A stretch of 64,000 nucleotides of DNA from an uncultured Clostridia bacterium (GTDB lineage: Bacteria; Bacillota; Clostridia; TANB77; CAG-508), in assembly GCA_934140005.1 (NCBI GenBank), contig CAKPBB010000007.1, forward strand, positions 1-64,000. Direction: 5' to 3'. Positions 20,898 through 30,145 of this stretch are shown here, in pieces (the stretch's first letter is position 1; every line of letters starts with the position of its first letter). The translations under genes were made by a program, and so were the position numbers. Below the pieces are notes generated by a model that did not search any database, was not told where the DNA came from, and saw only the letters and a program-made list of their open reading frames with translations.

Positions 20898-21371
20898 TTA
20901 TTCTGCATCAGATTCTTCATTGTTTGTTGTATCTGAAAAATTAAATATATTAACATCAAAAATAGGAATCTTATTAAATACTATTTTTTCTATTGTTACT
21001 CTGTTATCAACATCTGTTATACTTTGAAATATGTCAAATGCAAAAAGTTTATCACTTGTTGCCATATCTGTTTTGCAAATTGCGTCAATTGTTCTTACTA
21101 ATACCCATTCAAACAATTCTATCCAACCTACAAATACCGCTCTAACACCCATTGTCATAATACCAAGAATCCAATCTGCAATTCCTGCTAAAACATCAAC
21201 TATATTTCTTCCACCTTTTGCAGAAACTGAATATGAAGATGATGAAGTTCCTTTATAATAAAAATCATCAATTTTTCCTGCTGCGTAAGTCGGTGCAGTG
21301 GCAAGGAATGTTGAAAAAGTAGTTACTATTATTGCTATTACTAAAATTTTTATAAATATTGTTTTTTTCAT
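20898..21371 (-). CDS. Stand-alone VirB6 N-terminal module
   Basis: 157 residues with a signal peptide (KILVIAIIVTTFSTFLATAPTYA) and a hydrophobic region NIVDVLAGIADWILGIMTMGVRAVFVGWIELFEWV. The C-terminal signature is IEKIVFNKIPIFDVNIFNFS. The same signature ends the N-terminal module of the 890-residue VirB6 (FNQVPLLDVDFMNF) and of the 422-residue VirB6 (IEKTVFNEIGLFNIDYFDFN), where it continues directly into the membrane core. Here the reading frame stops and the core is the next gene, 21 bases downstream, with its own ribosome site and signal helix. This is therefore a genuine split, not a frameshift, and the product probably pairs with the 1,319-residue protein. Confidence 0.78.
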   Translation of the reverse strand: MKKTIFIKILVIAIIVTTFSTFLATAPTYAAGKIDDFYYKGTSSSSYSVSAKGGRNIVDVLAGIADWILGIMTMGVRAVFVGWIELFEWVLVRTIDAICKTDMATSDKLFAFDIFQSITDVDNRVTIEKIVFNKIPIFDVNIFNFSDTTNNEESDAE

Positions 21372-21399
21372 AAATTACTCCTTTCCACCTAATACTTAA

Positions 21400-22944
21400 T
21401 TAGAAATTTATTTGAATTTCTTTATTATCATATTTTAATAAATTATTATAACAACTTACTATTTTGAAGTCTTGCTCACCAGTTAATATCTTTCCTCTTT
21501 TATTTGATTGTAAATCGTAATAATATATACCTTTTTTATTGATACTATATATAAAAATACTATCATTAAGCCATGCAAAAGTGTCAATTGCTTCATTAAT
21601 TTCTCTGTTAGGTCTTGTACTATCTTTAGATACAAAATACATTTTTTCTATGATATTATTTTCATCTTTTTCAGCATAAATTCCATATTGTCCACTATAC
21701 AAAGTATTATTTTCTGTCTTATTTGCTTCTATAAATTTATTACATTCTGTTAATAAACTATTTTCTCTTACAACTCTTGAAACTTCATCTTCAAATACAT
21801 TATCTACTTGCATTTGTGCTAAACATTCAGGCATTTCTAAACATTTTGAAGATTGAAAACTAGTCATTTTAACATTATTATACAAAATAATTGCATTAGT
21901 ATTTTCATAGTTGCATTTTACAGAAATACCTTGTAAAGGGTATGTTATGTAGAAACTGTTCTCTTTAACTATATACTCACTATAATTGCTCCATAAGTAT
22001 GTAAGCTTATTCAAAAATTGATATATATCTGTATCTCCATTTGAGAATTCTTCTATTAAATTTATAAATTCATCATACTCAAAATTTTCTATTCTATAAA
22101 TTGAAATTTCTTCTTTAGTAATAAATACATAAAACTCTTTTCCTTTATAACCATATACACCATTTTCTGTATCTTCAAAAGTTGGAGTTCCTAATTTTGC
22201 TTTTGCTAAATCAAAAGCATCTTTTACTATTATACCATTAATTACGGGATTTGTGTAGTTCTTGGTGAAAACAATATTATATATTTTTTTATCTAGCTTT
22301 CTTATTTTTAAACCTTTTTCAATATATTGATCATATTTTTGAAAAATGCCATCTGAATTACCTAAATTTAAGTTATAATAAAGCCAATCATTTTGAAGTA
22401 AATTATTTAGTTCATCTGAATTAACTTCAAAAGAAGTTATTGTTAATTCTTTATAATCTTTTAAACTAATCTGAGATTTAATATAAGTAAAATAATCTTC
22501 AATTCCATTGATATAAAATTTGCTAATATTATTATTAGCACAAATAACACTAACAGTTATATCATTTCTAGTATCAATTATTCTAAAATTTTGAAAATTT
22601 AAAACACTTGCAGAAAGTTGCATCAATCTCGTATAAAAAGACTCATTTATATGTTCATCATCTTCATATGGTTTTTCTGAAAAAGTAGCATATATATCTA
22701 TATCATAATCTTTTTCATTACTTTTTTCCTGTTTTATAAAAGTACAATTATAAAACTTTAATACATCTTCTATTGTTTTAAAAGAATTTACATCTATTTC
22801 ATTTGATTCTGTACTATGTGAAAAATCGATATTAGAAATGGCATAATAAGTAATAGCTAATGATATTACTATACAAAATAATATAATTAGCATCTTTTTG
22901 TCATTATTTTGATTTTTATATTTACCTTTCTTTGAATCAAACAC
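21400..22944 (-). CDS. Single-pass protein of the T4SS-like locus, unknown function (paralogue pair A)
   Basis: 514 residues from GTG with AAGGAG nine bases upstream. A basic start and one membrane helix (MLIILFCIVISLAITYYAI) precede a long, acidic, Tyr/Asn-rich outer domain without recognisable motifs. The middle (LKIRKLDKKIYNIVF, YGYKGKEFYVFITKEEISIY, LWSNYSEYIVKENSFYITYP) aligns by eye with the 401-residue protein encoded 11 bases upstream. The pair lies between the first VirB6 and the split VirB6, so a structural role in the envelope part of the machine is likely. The C-terminal extra ~110 residues (NNIIEKMYFVSKDSTRPN, then FAWLNDSIFIYSIN) look like beta-propeller blades. Confidence 0.7.
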   Translation of the reverse strand: MFDSKKGKYKNQNNDKKMLIILFCIVISLAITYYAISNIDFSHSTESNEIDVNSFKTIEDVLKFYNCTFIKQEKSNEKDYDIDIYATFSEKPYEDDEHINESFYTRLMQLSASVLNFQNFRIIDTRNDITVSVICANNNISKFYINGIEDYFTYIKSQISLKDYKELTITSFEVNSDELNNLLQNDWLYYNLNLGNSDGIFQKYDQYIEKGLKIRKLDKKIYNIVFTKNYTNPVINGIIVKDAFDLAKAKLGTPTFEDTENGVYGYKGKEFYVFITKEEISIYRIENFEYDEFINLIEEFSNGDTDIYQFLNKLTYLWSNYSEYIVKENSFYITYPLQGISVKCNYENTNAIILYNNVKMTSFQSSKCLEMPECLAQMQVDNVFEDEVSRVVRENSLLTECNKFIEANKTENNTLYSGQYGIYAEKDENNIIEKMYFVSKDSTRPNREINEAIDTFAWLNDSIFIYSINKKGIYYYDLQSNKRGKILTGEQDFKIVSCYNNLLKYDNKEIQINF

Positions 22945-22955
22945 AAATTTACTCC

Positions 22956-24161
22956 TTAATCAATTTCATTAGCTCTACGTTCTTTTTCTAAATTATAAAG
23001 TGCGTCTTCTGTTGAAACTAATGTTATTTTTCCTTCTGTAATATATCTTTTAGTTGTTGCTGTAAAATAATAGTTTGAGTATAATTTTATACCCATTGGA
23101 TTATTATTTTCTATATCTATTATTACTCCTATAGCTGGATATGCTAAGTATAATTTTCCATTATCTTTATCATATTCATATGCTTCATAGCTTTGCCATA
23201 AAGATGTTACTTGATTTGCAAATAATTCTAAATTTCTGTTTTGAATATACTCACTCAAATATGTTTCAAATTTTGTATGTTCGTAGTAACTATATCCATA
23301 GGCTGAAATTTCGTCTTCATAAATAAACAAATATAGATCTTTAGTTCTATATCCAAGCATTCCCTCCACAATACTACCAAATGCATTGTCTGGATACTCA
23401 TTTTTTATGTCATTTAAATCTGTACCAACTTTTATATCATGTAATACGTTTTCTTCAAAGCTTGATAAAAATACAATATTTCTGACTCTTCCAGCAGATA
23501 CTCTAGCTTTAATTGTTTTATTCAAATAATAATTATATCTATTATCAGCAGTTCTCCCCTCTAAGTTGCCAAAATCACTTGAAATAAACATATTGTTTTC
23601 TACCAATTTAAGTAAAATATTATACGTAGATGGTATTGCTTGATATTTAGCAATCTCTGTATTTTTTTCAACTTCTACATATAAATCTCCATCTAGTTTA
23701 TCAAAATAATTACTTTGATTATTTATTTTGTAAGATAATTCTCCTTTTTCCAAATCACAATTTATTTCTATCTGTATGTCTTTTTTCGAATCATATAAGT
23801 AAAATCTTGTTACAGATAATTTTTTAGAGCAAGCATTTATTAAACTTTCAAAATAATCTTTATTATTAGTTCCATCATCATTATATAAATTTTTTCCAAA
23901 ATATAAATAAATTGCTTCTGTTGGTGATTTTACTTCTTTTACAAACACACAACCATAATCTTCTAATAATGACTTCATATTGCTATACGTAGCACTATTG
24001 TCATAAACTGAATTTTCTAAATCTTGCTTGTTTTCTAATAACTTTTTTTGTTTTTGTGTATTTTTTTCTTTCTTTAAAATTCCAAATAAAATAGAGGCTA
24101 ATATAAATAGTATTATAAAACTAACTATAATAATTGTTTTAATTATCTTGTCTGTTTTCAT
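22956..24161 (-). CDS. Single-pass protein of the T4SS-like locus, unknown function (paralogue pair B)
   Basis: 401 residues; AGGAGGTGA precedes the ATG. Architecture: one N-terminal membrane helix (IIIVSFIILFILASILFGIL), a short lysine-rich linker, then an outer domain. It shares its order of motifs with the 514-residue neighbour: IKARVSAGRVRNIVFLSS, GYRTKDLYLFIYEDEISAYG, LWQSYEAYEYDKDNGKLYLAYP. No cysteines suggesting a lipoprotein and no enzyme motifs are seen. Retained in tandem in the middle of the locus, so it probably forms part of the apparatus. The family is not one I recognise. Confidence 0.7.
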   Translation of the reverse strand: MKTDKIIKTIIIVSFIILFILASILFGILKKEKNTQKQKKLLENKQDLENSVYDNSATYSNMKSLLEDYGCVFVKEVKSPTEAIYLYFGKNLYNDDGTNNKDYFESLINACSKKLSVTRFYLYDSKKDIQIEINCDLEKGELSYKINNQSNYFDKLDGDLYVEVEKNTEIAKYQAIPSTYNILLKLVENNMFISSDFGNLEGRTADNRYNYYLNKTIKARVSAGRVRNIVFLSSFEENVLHDIKVGTDLNDIKNEYPDNAFGSIVEGMLGYRTKDLYLFIYEDEISAYGYSYYEHTKFETYLSEYIQNRNLELFANQVTSLWQSYEAYEYDKDNGKLYLAYPAIGVIIDIENNNPMGIKLYSNYYFTATTKRYITEGKITLVSTEDALYNLEKERRANEID

Positions 24162-24190
24162 TTACTTTTATATTTCACCTCCTACATTAT

Positions 24191-25459
24191 TTAATGTTTT
24201 CCTTTAGGTTTTCCAATAGCTTTCAAGTGATCTATTGATTTACTATTATTTAATCCAAATATATTTCTTACTATTTTTTCTGCTGATGGAATTGCCATAA
24301 AGAACAATAATCCAAACATCGGTGCATATTTGGTAATTTCTCCAGCCGTAAATGCAAATATTAAATATAAAATTGCATGTATTGGTTGAATAAATATATG
24401 TATAATTAATTCTTTAAACCAAGCACTAAATGCTTGTGCCTTATTGTCTCCCATTTTATCAATTGGATAAGTTACTGTAATGAATGGTGCTATAATTATT
24501 AAAAATCCTAACATAATTGTTCTTTTCATATATAATAAGAAAAATCTCAAATGTGAAAAAGCGACACACCAAAGCATTAAAGTAAGTACCATTAATTGAC
24601 TACCTGAAGATGTAAATAACTTAACCATTAATGTATTTACAAAATCTTGTTCAAAACTAATTGTTCCTGTAGCACTTATGCTATTTTTTATTTTATATGT
24701 AATATCAACTAATAATTTTCCAAGTACCATTATAGCTTGAATTATATATTGTAGCATAAATAATATGATAATTGATTCCACCCAAGATATAAGCATTTTT
24801 TTATATTTTGCTCTATCTGAAGCCACTGTTGACATTGCCATTCTAATTCCAACATAAATTAATACTAAAAGTGAAATTGCAAGTGATAATATTCTTGCTA
24901 TATAAAACCATTTAGCAACATTTTCTTTTATACTAATCATTGATGTAGGAATTTGAACTTCATTATCTCCATCATCGCCTACACTACCAAAAAAATTATA
25001 TTTTTTTACAGTAGAGTTAAAATCAAAATAATCAATATTGAATAATCCTATTTCATTAAATACAGTTTTTTCTATTGTGAATGAAAATTTGTTATCTGAA
25101 GTTGTCAATGTATTTAAAATATCAGTACCACTTGCACTAACAACCGTTAGTAAAACTTCAGATGTAAGTGGAATTATATTAAATAGCATACAAACTATTC
25201 CTAATACTGCATTTATTGTAGCCCCTGCTGCTGAAAAAATATCAAAATTTTGTGTTTTTCCAGTTCTAGGATCTGATGTACTACCTTCATATGTCAAATC
25301 ATTAATCATATTGTTGCTATATGTCATATTTTGTCTTCCAACCATTGGAATAGAACTTGATGAAGCATCTGTTTCAGCAGTTTCTGCACTACAATAACTA
25401 GTAAATATGAAGTTAAACAATATTAGCACACATATAAGTGACCATAATATTCGTTTCAT
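24191..25459 (-). CDS. VirB6/TrbL-like polytopic membrane protein (short form)
   Basis: 422 residues: signal peptide (LICVLILFNFIFTSYCSA), hydrophobic N-terminal module ending in IEKTVFNEIGLFNIDYFDFN, then the membrane core (WFYIARILSLAISLLVLIYVGI, SDRAKYKKMLISWVESI, YMKRTIMLGFLIIIAPFITV, YPIDKMGDNKAQAFSAWFKE) and the closing AEKIVRNIFGLNNSKSI. It ends shortly after this point, with no long tail. It is the simplest of the three VirB6 paralogues and sits directly behind VirB4, the slot that VirB6 occupies in Gram-positive conjugation operons. It probably forms the basal inner-membrane channel. Confidence 0.87.
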   Translation of the reverse strand: MKRILWSLICVLILFNFIFTSYCSAETAETDASSSSIPMVGRQNMTYSNNMINDLTYEGSTSDPRTGKTQNFDIFSAAGATINAVLGIVCMLFNIIPLTSEVLLTVVSASGTDILNTLTTSDNKFSFTIEKTVFNEIGLFNIDYFDFNSTVKKYNFFGSVGDDGDNEVQIPTSMISIKENVAKWFYIARILSLAISLLVLIYVGIRMAMSTVASDRAKYKKMLISWVESIIILFMLQYIIQAIMVLGKLLVDITYKIKNSISATGTISFEQDFVNTLMVKLFTSSGSQLMVLTLMLWCVAFSHLRFFLLYMKRTIMLGFLIIIAPFITVTYPIDKMGDNKAQAFSAWFKELIIHIFIQPIHAILYLIFAFTAGEITKYAPMFGLLFFMAIPSAEKIVRNIFGLNNSKSIDHLKAIGKPKGKH

Positions 25460-25477
25460 AGCTTTCTCTTTCTTTTA

Positions 25478-27463
25478 TTATTGTTTTTCTGCTTCTTTTC
25501 TTGCTTTTTCTAGTGCAGCTTGTTTGCTTAAATTTGTTTCCATAAATTCAAATTCCTTCTTTGTTGGTTGAATTGCAAGAATTGCTGAATCCCCACCAAC
25601 TCTAAGAAGTCCTTCACCTCTACTACATGTAATTAAGAAACTAGCTTCACCTTCACTAAGTTTGAAAACTTCTCTTAGGTATTCTATTTCTGATTTATCT
25701 TGTGCTAAAAATAATTTTGTTTCTGAAGAAGTTAAAACTGCTTGAACCTCTTTCTTCTCATAGAAATCTTGGAATTTCTGTGAAATTACTGCAAGAGATA
25801 CATTTCTTTTTCTGGCTCTTCTGGCCATTGTATTTAAGAAATCAACAGCTTCTGGATAAGGTAATAGCATCCAAGCCTCATCAACAAGAACTCTTTTCTT
25901 AGCGGCTTTAGCTTTATCTTCACTATTTTTCTTTACATATTTTTCCCAAACCCATGAAAGCATTATTTGTTGTGCCAAAGGTCTAGCAAATCTTTCTTCT
26001 AGTTGAGAAATATCAATATTTATAAATGGCATTCCTTCTGATAATTCAAATGTTGATTGTCCGTCAAAATAAGCCATCTGCCCTTGATATTCTCTTGTAT
26101 ATTGTTTCATAACTTTAACTAAATAACTATAGTGGAAACGATAATCTTGGTTAGTATTTTCTTCTGCTTTTCTACAAATTCTTCTATACCAAGAGCCTAT
26201 TGTAGGCATTTGTTTCTTAGTTCTTCCTAAATAATTTGAATTTATTTCAAATCTTCTATTATCATCTTTTACATATAGACTTTCTACATTATCTGTAATT
26301 CCAAGCGCTGCATATTCTTCTAAAACGGCTTCAGAAATAATTTGTTTTGTAAGTTCATTTACTTCTTTACTTCTTGTGCTACCTCTTGCCATTGTAAGTA
26401 AACCTTGTGTAACGTCTTCAACTTTATTTTCAACACTTAAAATTGTTCTTTCTTTTCCAGTTATTTCATCTTTTATGTTTTCTGGTTCTATATCAAATAA
26501 ATTAATAATTGTTTTTGATGTTGGACTTAATACAACATTAACCCCACCAAGAGCCTCAGCAACTGCACCATACTCACCTTCAGCATCTAGTGCCAAACTA
26601 TCAATTCCCATTAAAATTGATGAACGTGCTGTAATTGTTTTAATTGTAACAGATTTACCTGCACCAGACTTACCAAAAATTACCATATTATAATTTGTTA
26701 ATTTTGAGCTAAAATTATCATATAATATTGGTAGTCCTGTTTGTTTATTAAAGCCTAAAGGAATTCCATTTTCATGACCTACATCTGATGTAAAAAATGG
26801 AAATACTGTTGACATAGCTCGTCTATCAAAAGTATGTGATTTTGATATCTTATTATCAACAAATGGCATATTTGATCTAAAAGCTTCATCTTGCATAGCC
26901 CAAGCTGGTTTTACATCTATTAGATTCTTTGACATTTCACTTGATAGAAGTTCTGTATACTTTTCTAGTTCGTCCATACTATAAGCAAATATAGTTGCTA
27001 TTATTGATGAATCAAATAGCTTATTAAAGCCTGCGGCAATAGCATCTCTTAATTGTTCTGCTTCTTCTCTTTTTTGGGCTAATATTCTTTCCCTGTTTAT
27101 ATCTCCTCTATCTAATGCCACAATTCTTTCTGATTCAATTTCGTTGATTGTTCTATTTAAATCTGTTTGTGAACTTGCTTCACTAATAGGATTTATAAAT
27201 ACAGATACATTTAAATCTCCAAAAGTATACATTCCTCTTAAAAATTCTGGGAATGTACACATTCTTGGTAAATTTGCAACTATCATACTTCTTGCATATC
27301 TTGTTCTTGATGAAGCTATTTCTATATGATTTGTATAACTTGCATCAATTCCACCTGGAGCAATCAAACTTTTTATATTATTTTCATTTTTCTTGAATAC
27401 ACTTTTTGTTTCTTCACTTTTTGGTGTTTCTAAATCATTTGCTTCATTTTTACTTGAAAACAT
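25478..27463 (-). CDS. virB4: VirB4-family secretion ATPase
   Basis: 661 residues. The N-terminal ~220 residues show the CagE/TrbE/VirB4 N-domain pattern (IASSRTRYARSMIVANLPRM, FGDLNVSVFINPISEASS). The ATPase domain has Walker A GKSGAGKSVTIK (Lys270) and Walker B RVLVDEAWMLL (Asp528, Glu529), followed by the ARRARKRNVSLAVISQKFQDF motif typical of VirB4/TraC. It powers pilus assembly and substrate transfer at the inner membrane. The length is usual for Gram-positive VirB4 and GGAGG precedes the ATG. It follows the TraC-N-like gene by 16 bases. It is the strongest evidence that the locus is a type IV secretion relative. Confidence 0.95.
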   Translation of the reverse strand: MFSSKNEANDLETPKSEETKSVFKKNENNIKSLIAPGGIDASYTNHIEIASSRTRYARSMIVANLPRMCTFPEFLRGMYTFGDLNVSVFINPISEASSQTDLNRTINEIESERIVALDRGDINRERILAQKREEAEQLRDAIAAGFNKLFDSSIIATIFAYSMDELEKYTELLSSEMSKNLIDVKPAWAMQDEAFRSNMPFVDNKISKSHTFDRRAMSTVFPFFTSDVGHENGIPLGFNKQTGLPILYDNFSSKLTNYNMVIFGKSGAGKSVTIKTITARSSILMGIDSLALDAEGEYGAVAEALGGVNVVLSPTSKTIINLFDIEPENIKDEITGKERTILSVENKVEDVTQGLLTMARGSTRSKEVNELTKQIISEAVLEEYAALGITDNVESLYVKDDNRRFEINSNYLGRTKKQMPTIGSWYRRICRKAEENTNQDYRFHYSYLVKVMKQYTREYQGQMAYFDGQSTFELSEGMPFINIDISQLEERFARPLAQQIMLSWVWEKYVKKNSEDKAKAAKKRVLVDEAWMLLPYPEAVDFLNTMARRARKRNVSLAVISQKFQDFYEKKEVQAVLTSSETKLFLAQDKSEIEYLREVFKLSEGEASFLITCSRGEGLLRVGGDSAILAIQPTKKEFEFMETNLSKQAALEKARKEAEKQ

Positions 27464-27479
27464 TTCTTTTCCTCCTTCT

Positions 27480-28748
27480 TTAGTTTTCTGAAGTTCTTCT
27501 TCTAACTATTTTCTTTTTTGGAGCATCTACACTTCTTGCTGTTTCTTCCTTAACCACAGGAGTATTTTTCTTTTGTTTTTCATCTATTGTTTTTTCTACT
27601 TCTTTTTTAGCTAATTTATAAACTTTTGGATCTAATTGATCTTCATAAGTATCTAATAATTCTAATGCTTTTTCTTTTACTTTTTGATCTTTATTTAATT
27701 GTCTTGATAATTCTTCTTGTTGTTTCATCTTATCTGCTTTTAATATACTATCTGTTGCAATATCAATTGCTTCAAGATTTATCTCTCTATCCATTTTCTC
27801 TTGTTTCTTTTGCAATACATCTTTACCTGAACTATATAGTGCATCATACTGTGCATCTAAAGCCTTTGATAATTGTAATAATTCCGCTTCATCTCTGTTA
27901 TAAGCAATATATAATAATTCTGCTAATTCTTCTGAATCTAATATTTTACTTGTAATTTGTGATGTTGCTAAAGCACTAGCAATGTTTTGGCATCTTGTAT
28001 ATAATTCTGAAAAACACATATTATATATTTCTTCTTTTGTATAATTTCCAAGTCCTCCACCTATTTCAGCAGAATAATAAGAAACTACAACATAAGTCTT
28101 TTGTTGAAGTACGTTTCTATTTGAACTTAATTTTTCAACATAATCTGTAATGTTAATACCATATTCTAAAACATTTACTTTTCTTTTTCGTTCAAATTGT
28201 AATTTTTCAACTAAAGATCTATTTCCTTGTGCTTTTGCTTGTGCAATTCTTGCATCTAATTTATCAATATCTTCTGACAAATTATTTACTCTTCCCTTAT
28301 ATGTAGCAATTATATCTCTCAAGTTTAAAGTTCTACTTTGAATATATAATTGAATTGGAAATCTTAAAGTATTTAAAAATTGAACAAATCCCTCTTCAAC
28401 AGCTATTTTTTCTTGCTCACTCATTAAGTCATAATTTACGCCATTGCATTGAAGAACCATTATGAATTGTGTGCCATTTTTTCTAACAATCATATTATCA
28501 ACAATTTCATCAAATTCCATAAATTGATAAATTGATTCTGTTGTCAATTCACCTTGAAATCTACCATAGTTATCAATTTTCTTTTCTTTTTCTTTAGAGT
28601 TATCACTATCTACATCACTGGCTATAATTTTACTTTCTTCTTTTTTAGTCTTTGGTCTTAGCAAATATATATATAATGCTATTAATAAAAACATTATGAA
28701 AAATATTACGAAAATTAATATCTGTAACATAGGAATCATACTATCCAT
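27480..28748 (-). CDS. TraC/VirB4 N-terminal-domain-like protein with membrane anchor
   Basis: 422 residues: an N-terminal membrane helix (ILIFVIFFIMFLLIALYIYLL), then a domain that resembles the N-domain of TraC/VirB4 ATPases (FIMVLQCNGVNYDLMSEQEK, FVQFLNTLRFPIQLYIQSRT). A helical segment and a long charged coiled-coil tail ending in KKKIVRRRTSEN follow. There is no Walker motif, so it is not an ATPase. Its ATG immediately follows the TAG of the PrgI-like gene (TAGATG), so the two are translationally coupled. The complete VirB4 comes next, so this is an extra component, possibly an adaptor tying VirB4 to the membrane. The role is inferred. Confidence 0.75.
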   Translation of the reverse strand: MDSMIPMLQILIFVIFFIMFLLIALYIYLLRPKTKKEESKIIASDVDSDNSKEKEKKIDNYGRFQGELTTESIYQFMEFDEIVDNMIVRKNGTQFIMVLQCNGVNYDLMSEQEKIAVEEGFVQFLNTLRFPIQLYIQSRTLNLRDIIATYKGRVNNLSEDIDKLDARIAQAKAQGNRSLVEKLQFERKRKVNVLEYGINITDYVEKLSSNRNVLQQKTYVVVSYYSAEIGGGLGNYTKEEIYNMCFSELYTRCQNIASALATSQITSKILDSEELAELLYIAYNRDEAELLQLSKALDAQYDALYSSGKDVLQKKQEKMDREINLEAIDIATDSILKADKMKQQEELSRQLNKDQKVKEKALELLDTYEDQLDPKVYKLAKKEVEKTIDEKQKKNTPVVKEETARSVDAPKKKIVRRRTSEN

Positions 28749-29084
28749 CTATTTGTCCTCCTTTGTATAGCTGTAAATCTTTCTATTCTTTTTAAATTTG
28801 AAATATCTAATAATAATTTCACTTAATGGCTCTCCACCAATTTTTTTAGTAATTGGAATACTCACTATAGTTGGTATTTTAACTGCTCCAACTACATATC
28901 CCAAAACACCACAAAGAGCTGTTATTATTAGTCCAACAGTTTTCATATTTAGTACCATAAATATTAATAAAAATATTGAACCTATAACAGCACCTATTGC
29001 AGTTGAAATTAAAGATTTTACAGTAAATATATATAAGAATCTTGTTTCTCCTTTATAATTACGAGGTATATAATATGTTCCCAT
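28749..29084 (-). CDS. PrgI/VirB3-like small membrane protein
   Basis: 111 residues with two adjacent membrane helices (about 25-70: LISTAIGAVIGSIFLLIFMVL and GLIITALCGVLGYVVGAVKI). They are flanked by MGTYYIPRNYKGETRFLYIF and a basic tail FKKNRKIYSYTKE. This matches the PrgI family found directly upstream of VirB4 in Gram-positive conjugation operons, where it takes the VirB3 position. GGAG precedes the ATG. It is coupled with the next gene by adjacent stop and start codons. Confidence 0.85.
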   Translation of the reverse strand: MGTYYIPRNYKGETRFLYIFTVKSLISTAIGAVIGSIFLLIFMVLNMKTVGLIITALCGVLGYVVGAVKIPTIVSIPITKKIGGEPLSEIIIRYFKFKKNRKIYSYTKEDK

Positions 29085-29125
29085 ACATTTCTCCTTTGTT
29101 TAATAATTTTATTAAAACTTTTATT

Positions 29126-29518
29126 CTAAAATTTTTCTACAATTGAAATAACTATCTTCCAAATGAAATATGCACCAAAAATAACAAAACCTGAAACAAC
29201 TAAACCAATTAATTGTTGTTTTAATTTAGCTTGCGCTTCTGGAGTAGCTGTAATATATTTTATTCCCATATATAAAGTAACAGCAACTAAAACACCTGCA
29301 CCAATAGTTGTTAAAATTGAACCTAAATCAACTAAATCTTCAAAAATGTTTTCACCATTTACATTGCCAGCTCCATCTTTTCCTTTATTCAAAAATGTTT
29401 GTGTTTGATTTTGCATCTCACTTAATGTTAGAGCTTCTACTTTTGATGTATTCACTAAAGATAAACTTATTATAAAGAAAGCTATCAATGTAATTAAAAC
29501 TTTTTTTGTTATTTTCAT
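29126..29518 (-). CDS. VirB2/TrbC-like pilin candidate 7 (operon-leading copy)
   Basis: 130 residues: signal peptide (LITLIAFFIISLSLVNTSKVEA), a short polar segment, then two hydrophobic helices separated by the conserved loop YMGIKYITATPEAQAKLKQQ. This is the form of cyclic or linear T4SS pilins (VirB2/TrbC). It is the copy closest to PrgI and VirB4 and is expressed from its own promoter at 29563-29591, so it likely leads the main machine operon. It is more divergent than the other six: its loop reads TATPEAQAKLKQ where they have variants of SSAPNEKAEIKK. Confidence 0.82.
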   Translation of the reverse strand: MKITKKVLITLIAFFIISLSLVNTSKVEALTLSEMQNQTQTFLNKGKDGAGNVNGENIFEDLVDLGSILTTIGAGVLVAVTLYMGIKYITATPEAQAKLKQQLIGLVVSGFVIFGAYFIWKIVISIVEKF

Positions 29519-29562
29519 TATTGTTCCTCCACATACTATTTCATTTAGACCATTATAATTTT

Positions 29563-29591
29563 ATTATAAAGAATTATTGTACATTTTTCAA
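29563..29591 (-). promoter_or_regulatory. Sigma-A-type promoter before pilin 7 and the machine genes
   Basis: On the minus strand TTGAAA (29586-29591), a 17-base spacer and TATAAT (29563-29568) lie 45 bases before the start codon. The -10 box is perfect and the -35 box has one difference from TTGACA. Confidence 0.82.
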
Positions 29592-29699
29592 CATATTTCA
29601 AGCAAAATATATATTTTTAATAGAAATGTAATAAAATTTTCAACGTAATATTTTTGTTAATTTTTATATTCATTTTTATAAAGCTTACGCATATTCAAA

Positions 29700-29730
29700 A
29701 AAAGATATGTTAGCTTTTAACATATCTTTT
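29700..29730 (-). terminator. Terminator after pilin 6
   Basis: A 13-bp perfect stem (29700-29712 with 29718-29730, 5-base loop) with A-rich and T-rich flanks lies six bases beyond the stop of the 126-residue pilin gene. It isolates the pilin 5-6 unit from the machine operon. Confidence 0.85.
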
Positions 29731-29735
29731 TAAAC

Positions 29736-30116
29736 CTATTCCGGATTTCCTAAAACTCCATTTGTAAAATTAGCAACTAAAGCAACTAAATTCACACCAG
29801 CAAATAGTAAAATGCAACCAATTACAATTGGCATTGCTTTATTTTTTATAGTAGCTTTTTCTTCAACACTTGATACCATATATTTAGCTCCAAGTATTGT
29901 AACCGTAATAACTGCAATTGCTGTGCCACCTAATTGTAAATAACCAATAATATCATTTAAAATTGCATTTACACCTGTATTCGTACCACCACTAGTATCT
30001 AACTTTGATACATTTTTCATTGACTCTAGGTCTAATTCAAATCCTGCTGCATTTACATTTACAGCATATATCAAGATAAAAAATATTGTTAATGTAATTA
30101 CAAATATTTTTTTCAT
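29736..30116 (-). CDS. VirB2/TrbC-like pilin candidate 6
   Basis: 126 residues: signal peptide (IFVITLTIFFILIYAVNVNAA), a polar segment, then two hydrophobic helices joined by GAKYMVSSVEEKATIKNKAM. It is a paralogue of the other six small proteins of the locus by length, topology and the K-Y-M-x-S loop. It lies 29 bases downstream of pilin 5 and is followed at once by a terminator, so the two probably form a small operon. Mature pilin subunits of this type are about 80 residues. Confidence 0.8.
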   Translation of the reverse strand: MKKIFVITLTIFFILIYAVNVNAAGFELDLESMKNVSKLDTSGGTNTGVNAILNDIIGYLQLGGTAIAVITVTILGAKYMVSSVEEKATIKNKAMPIVIGCILLFAGVNLVALVANFTNGVLGNPE

Positions 30117-30145
30117 AATCCATCATTCCTTTCTTAAGTTATATT

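Noticed and set aside
16917..21371. Frameshift or sequencing error splitting a VirB6 gene
   Set aside because: The 157-residue frame has its own signal peptide, stop codon and good ribosome site; the next gene has another ribosome site and its own signal helix 21 bases on. Two real genes explain this better than an error.
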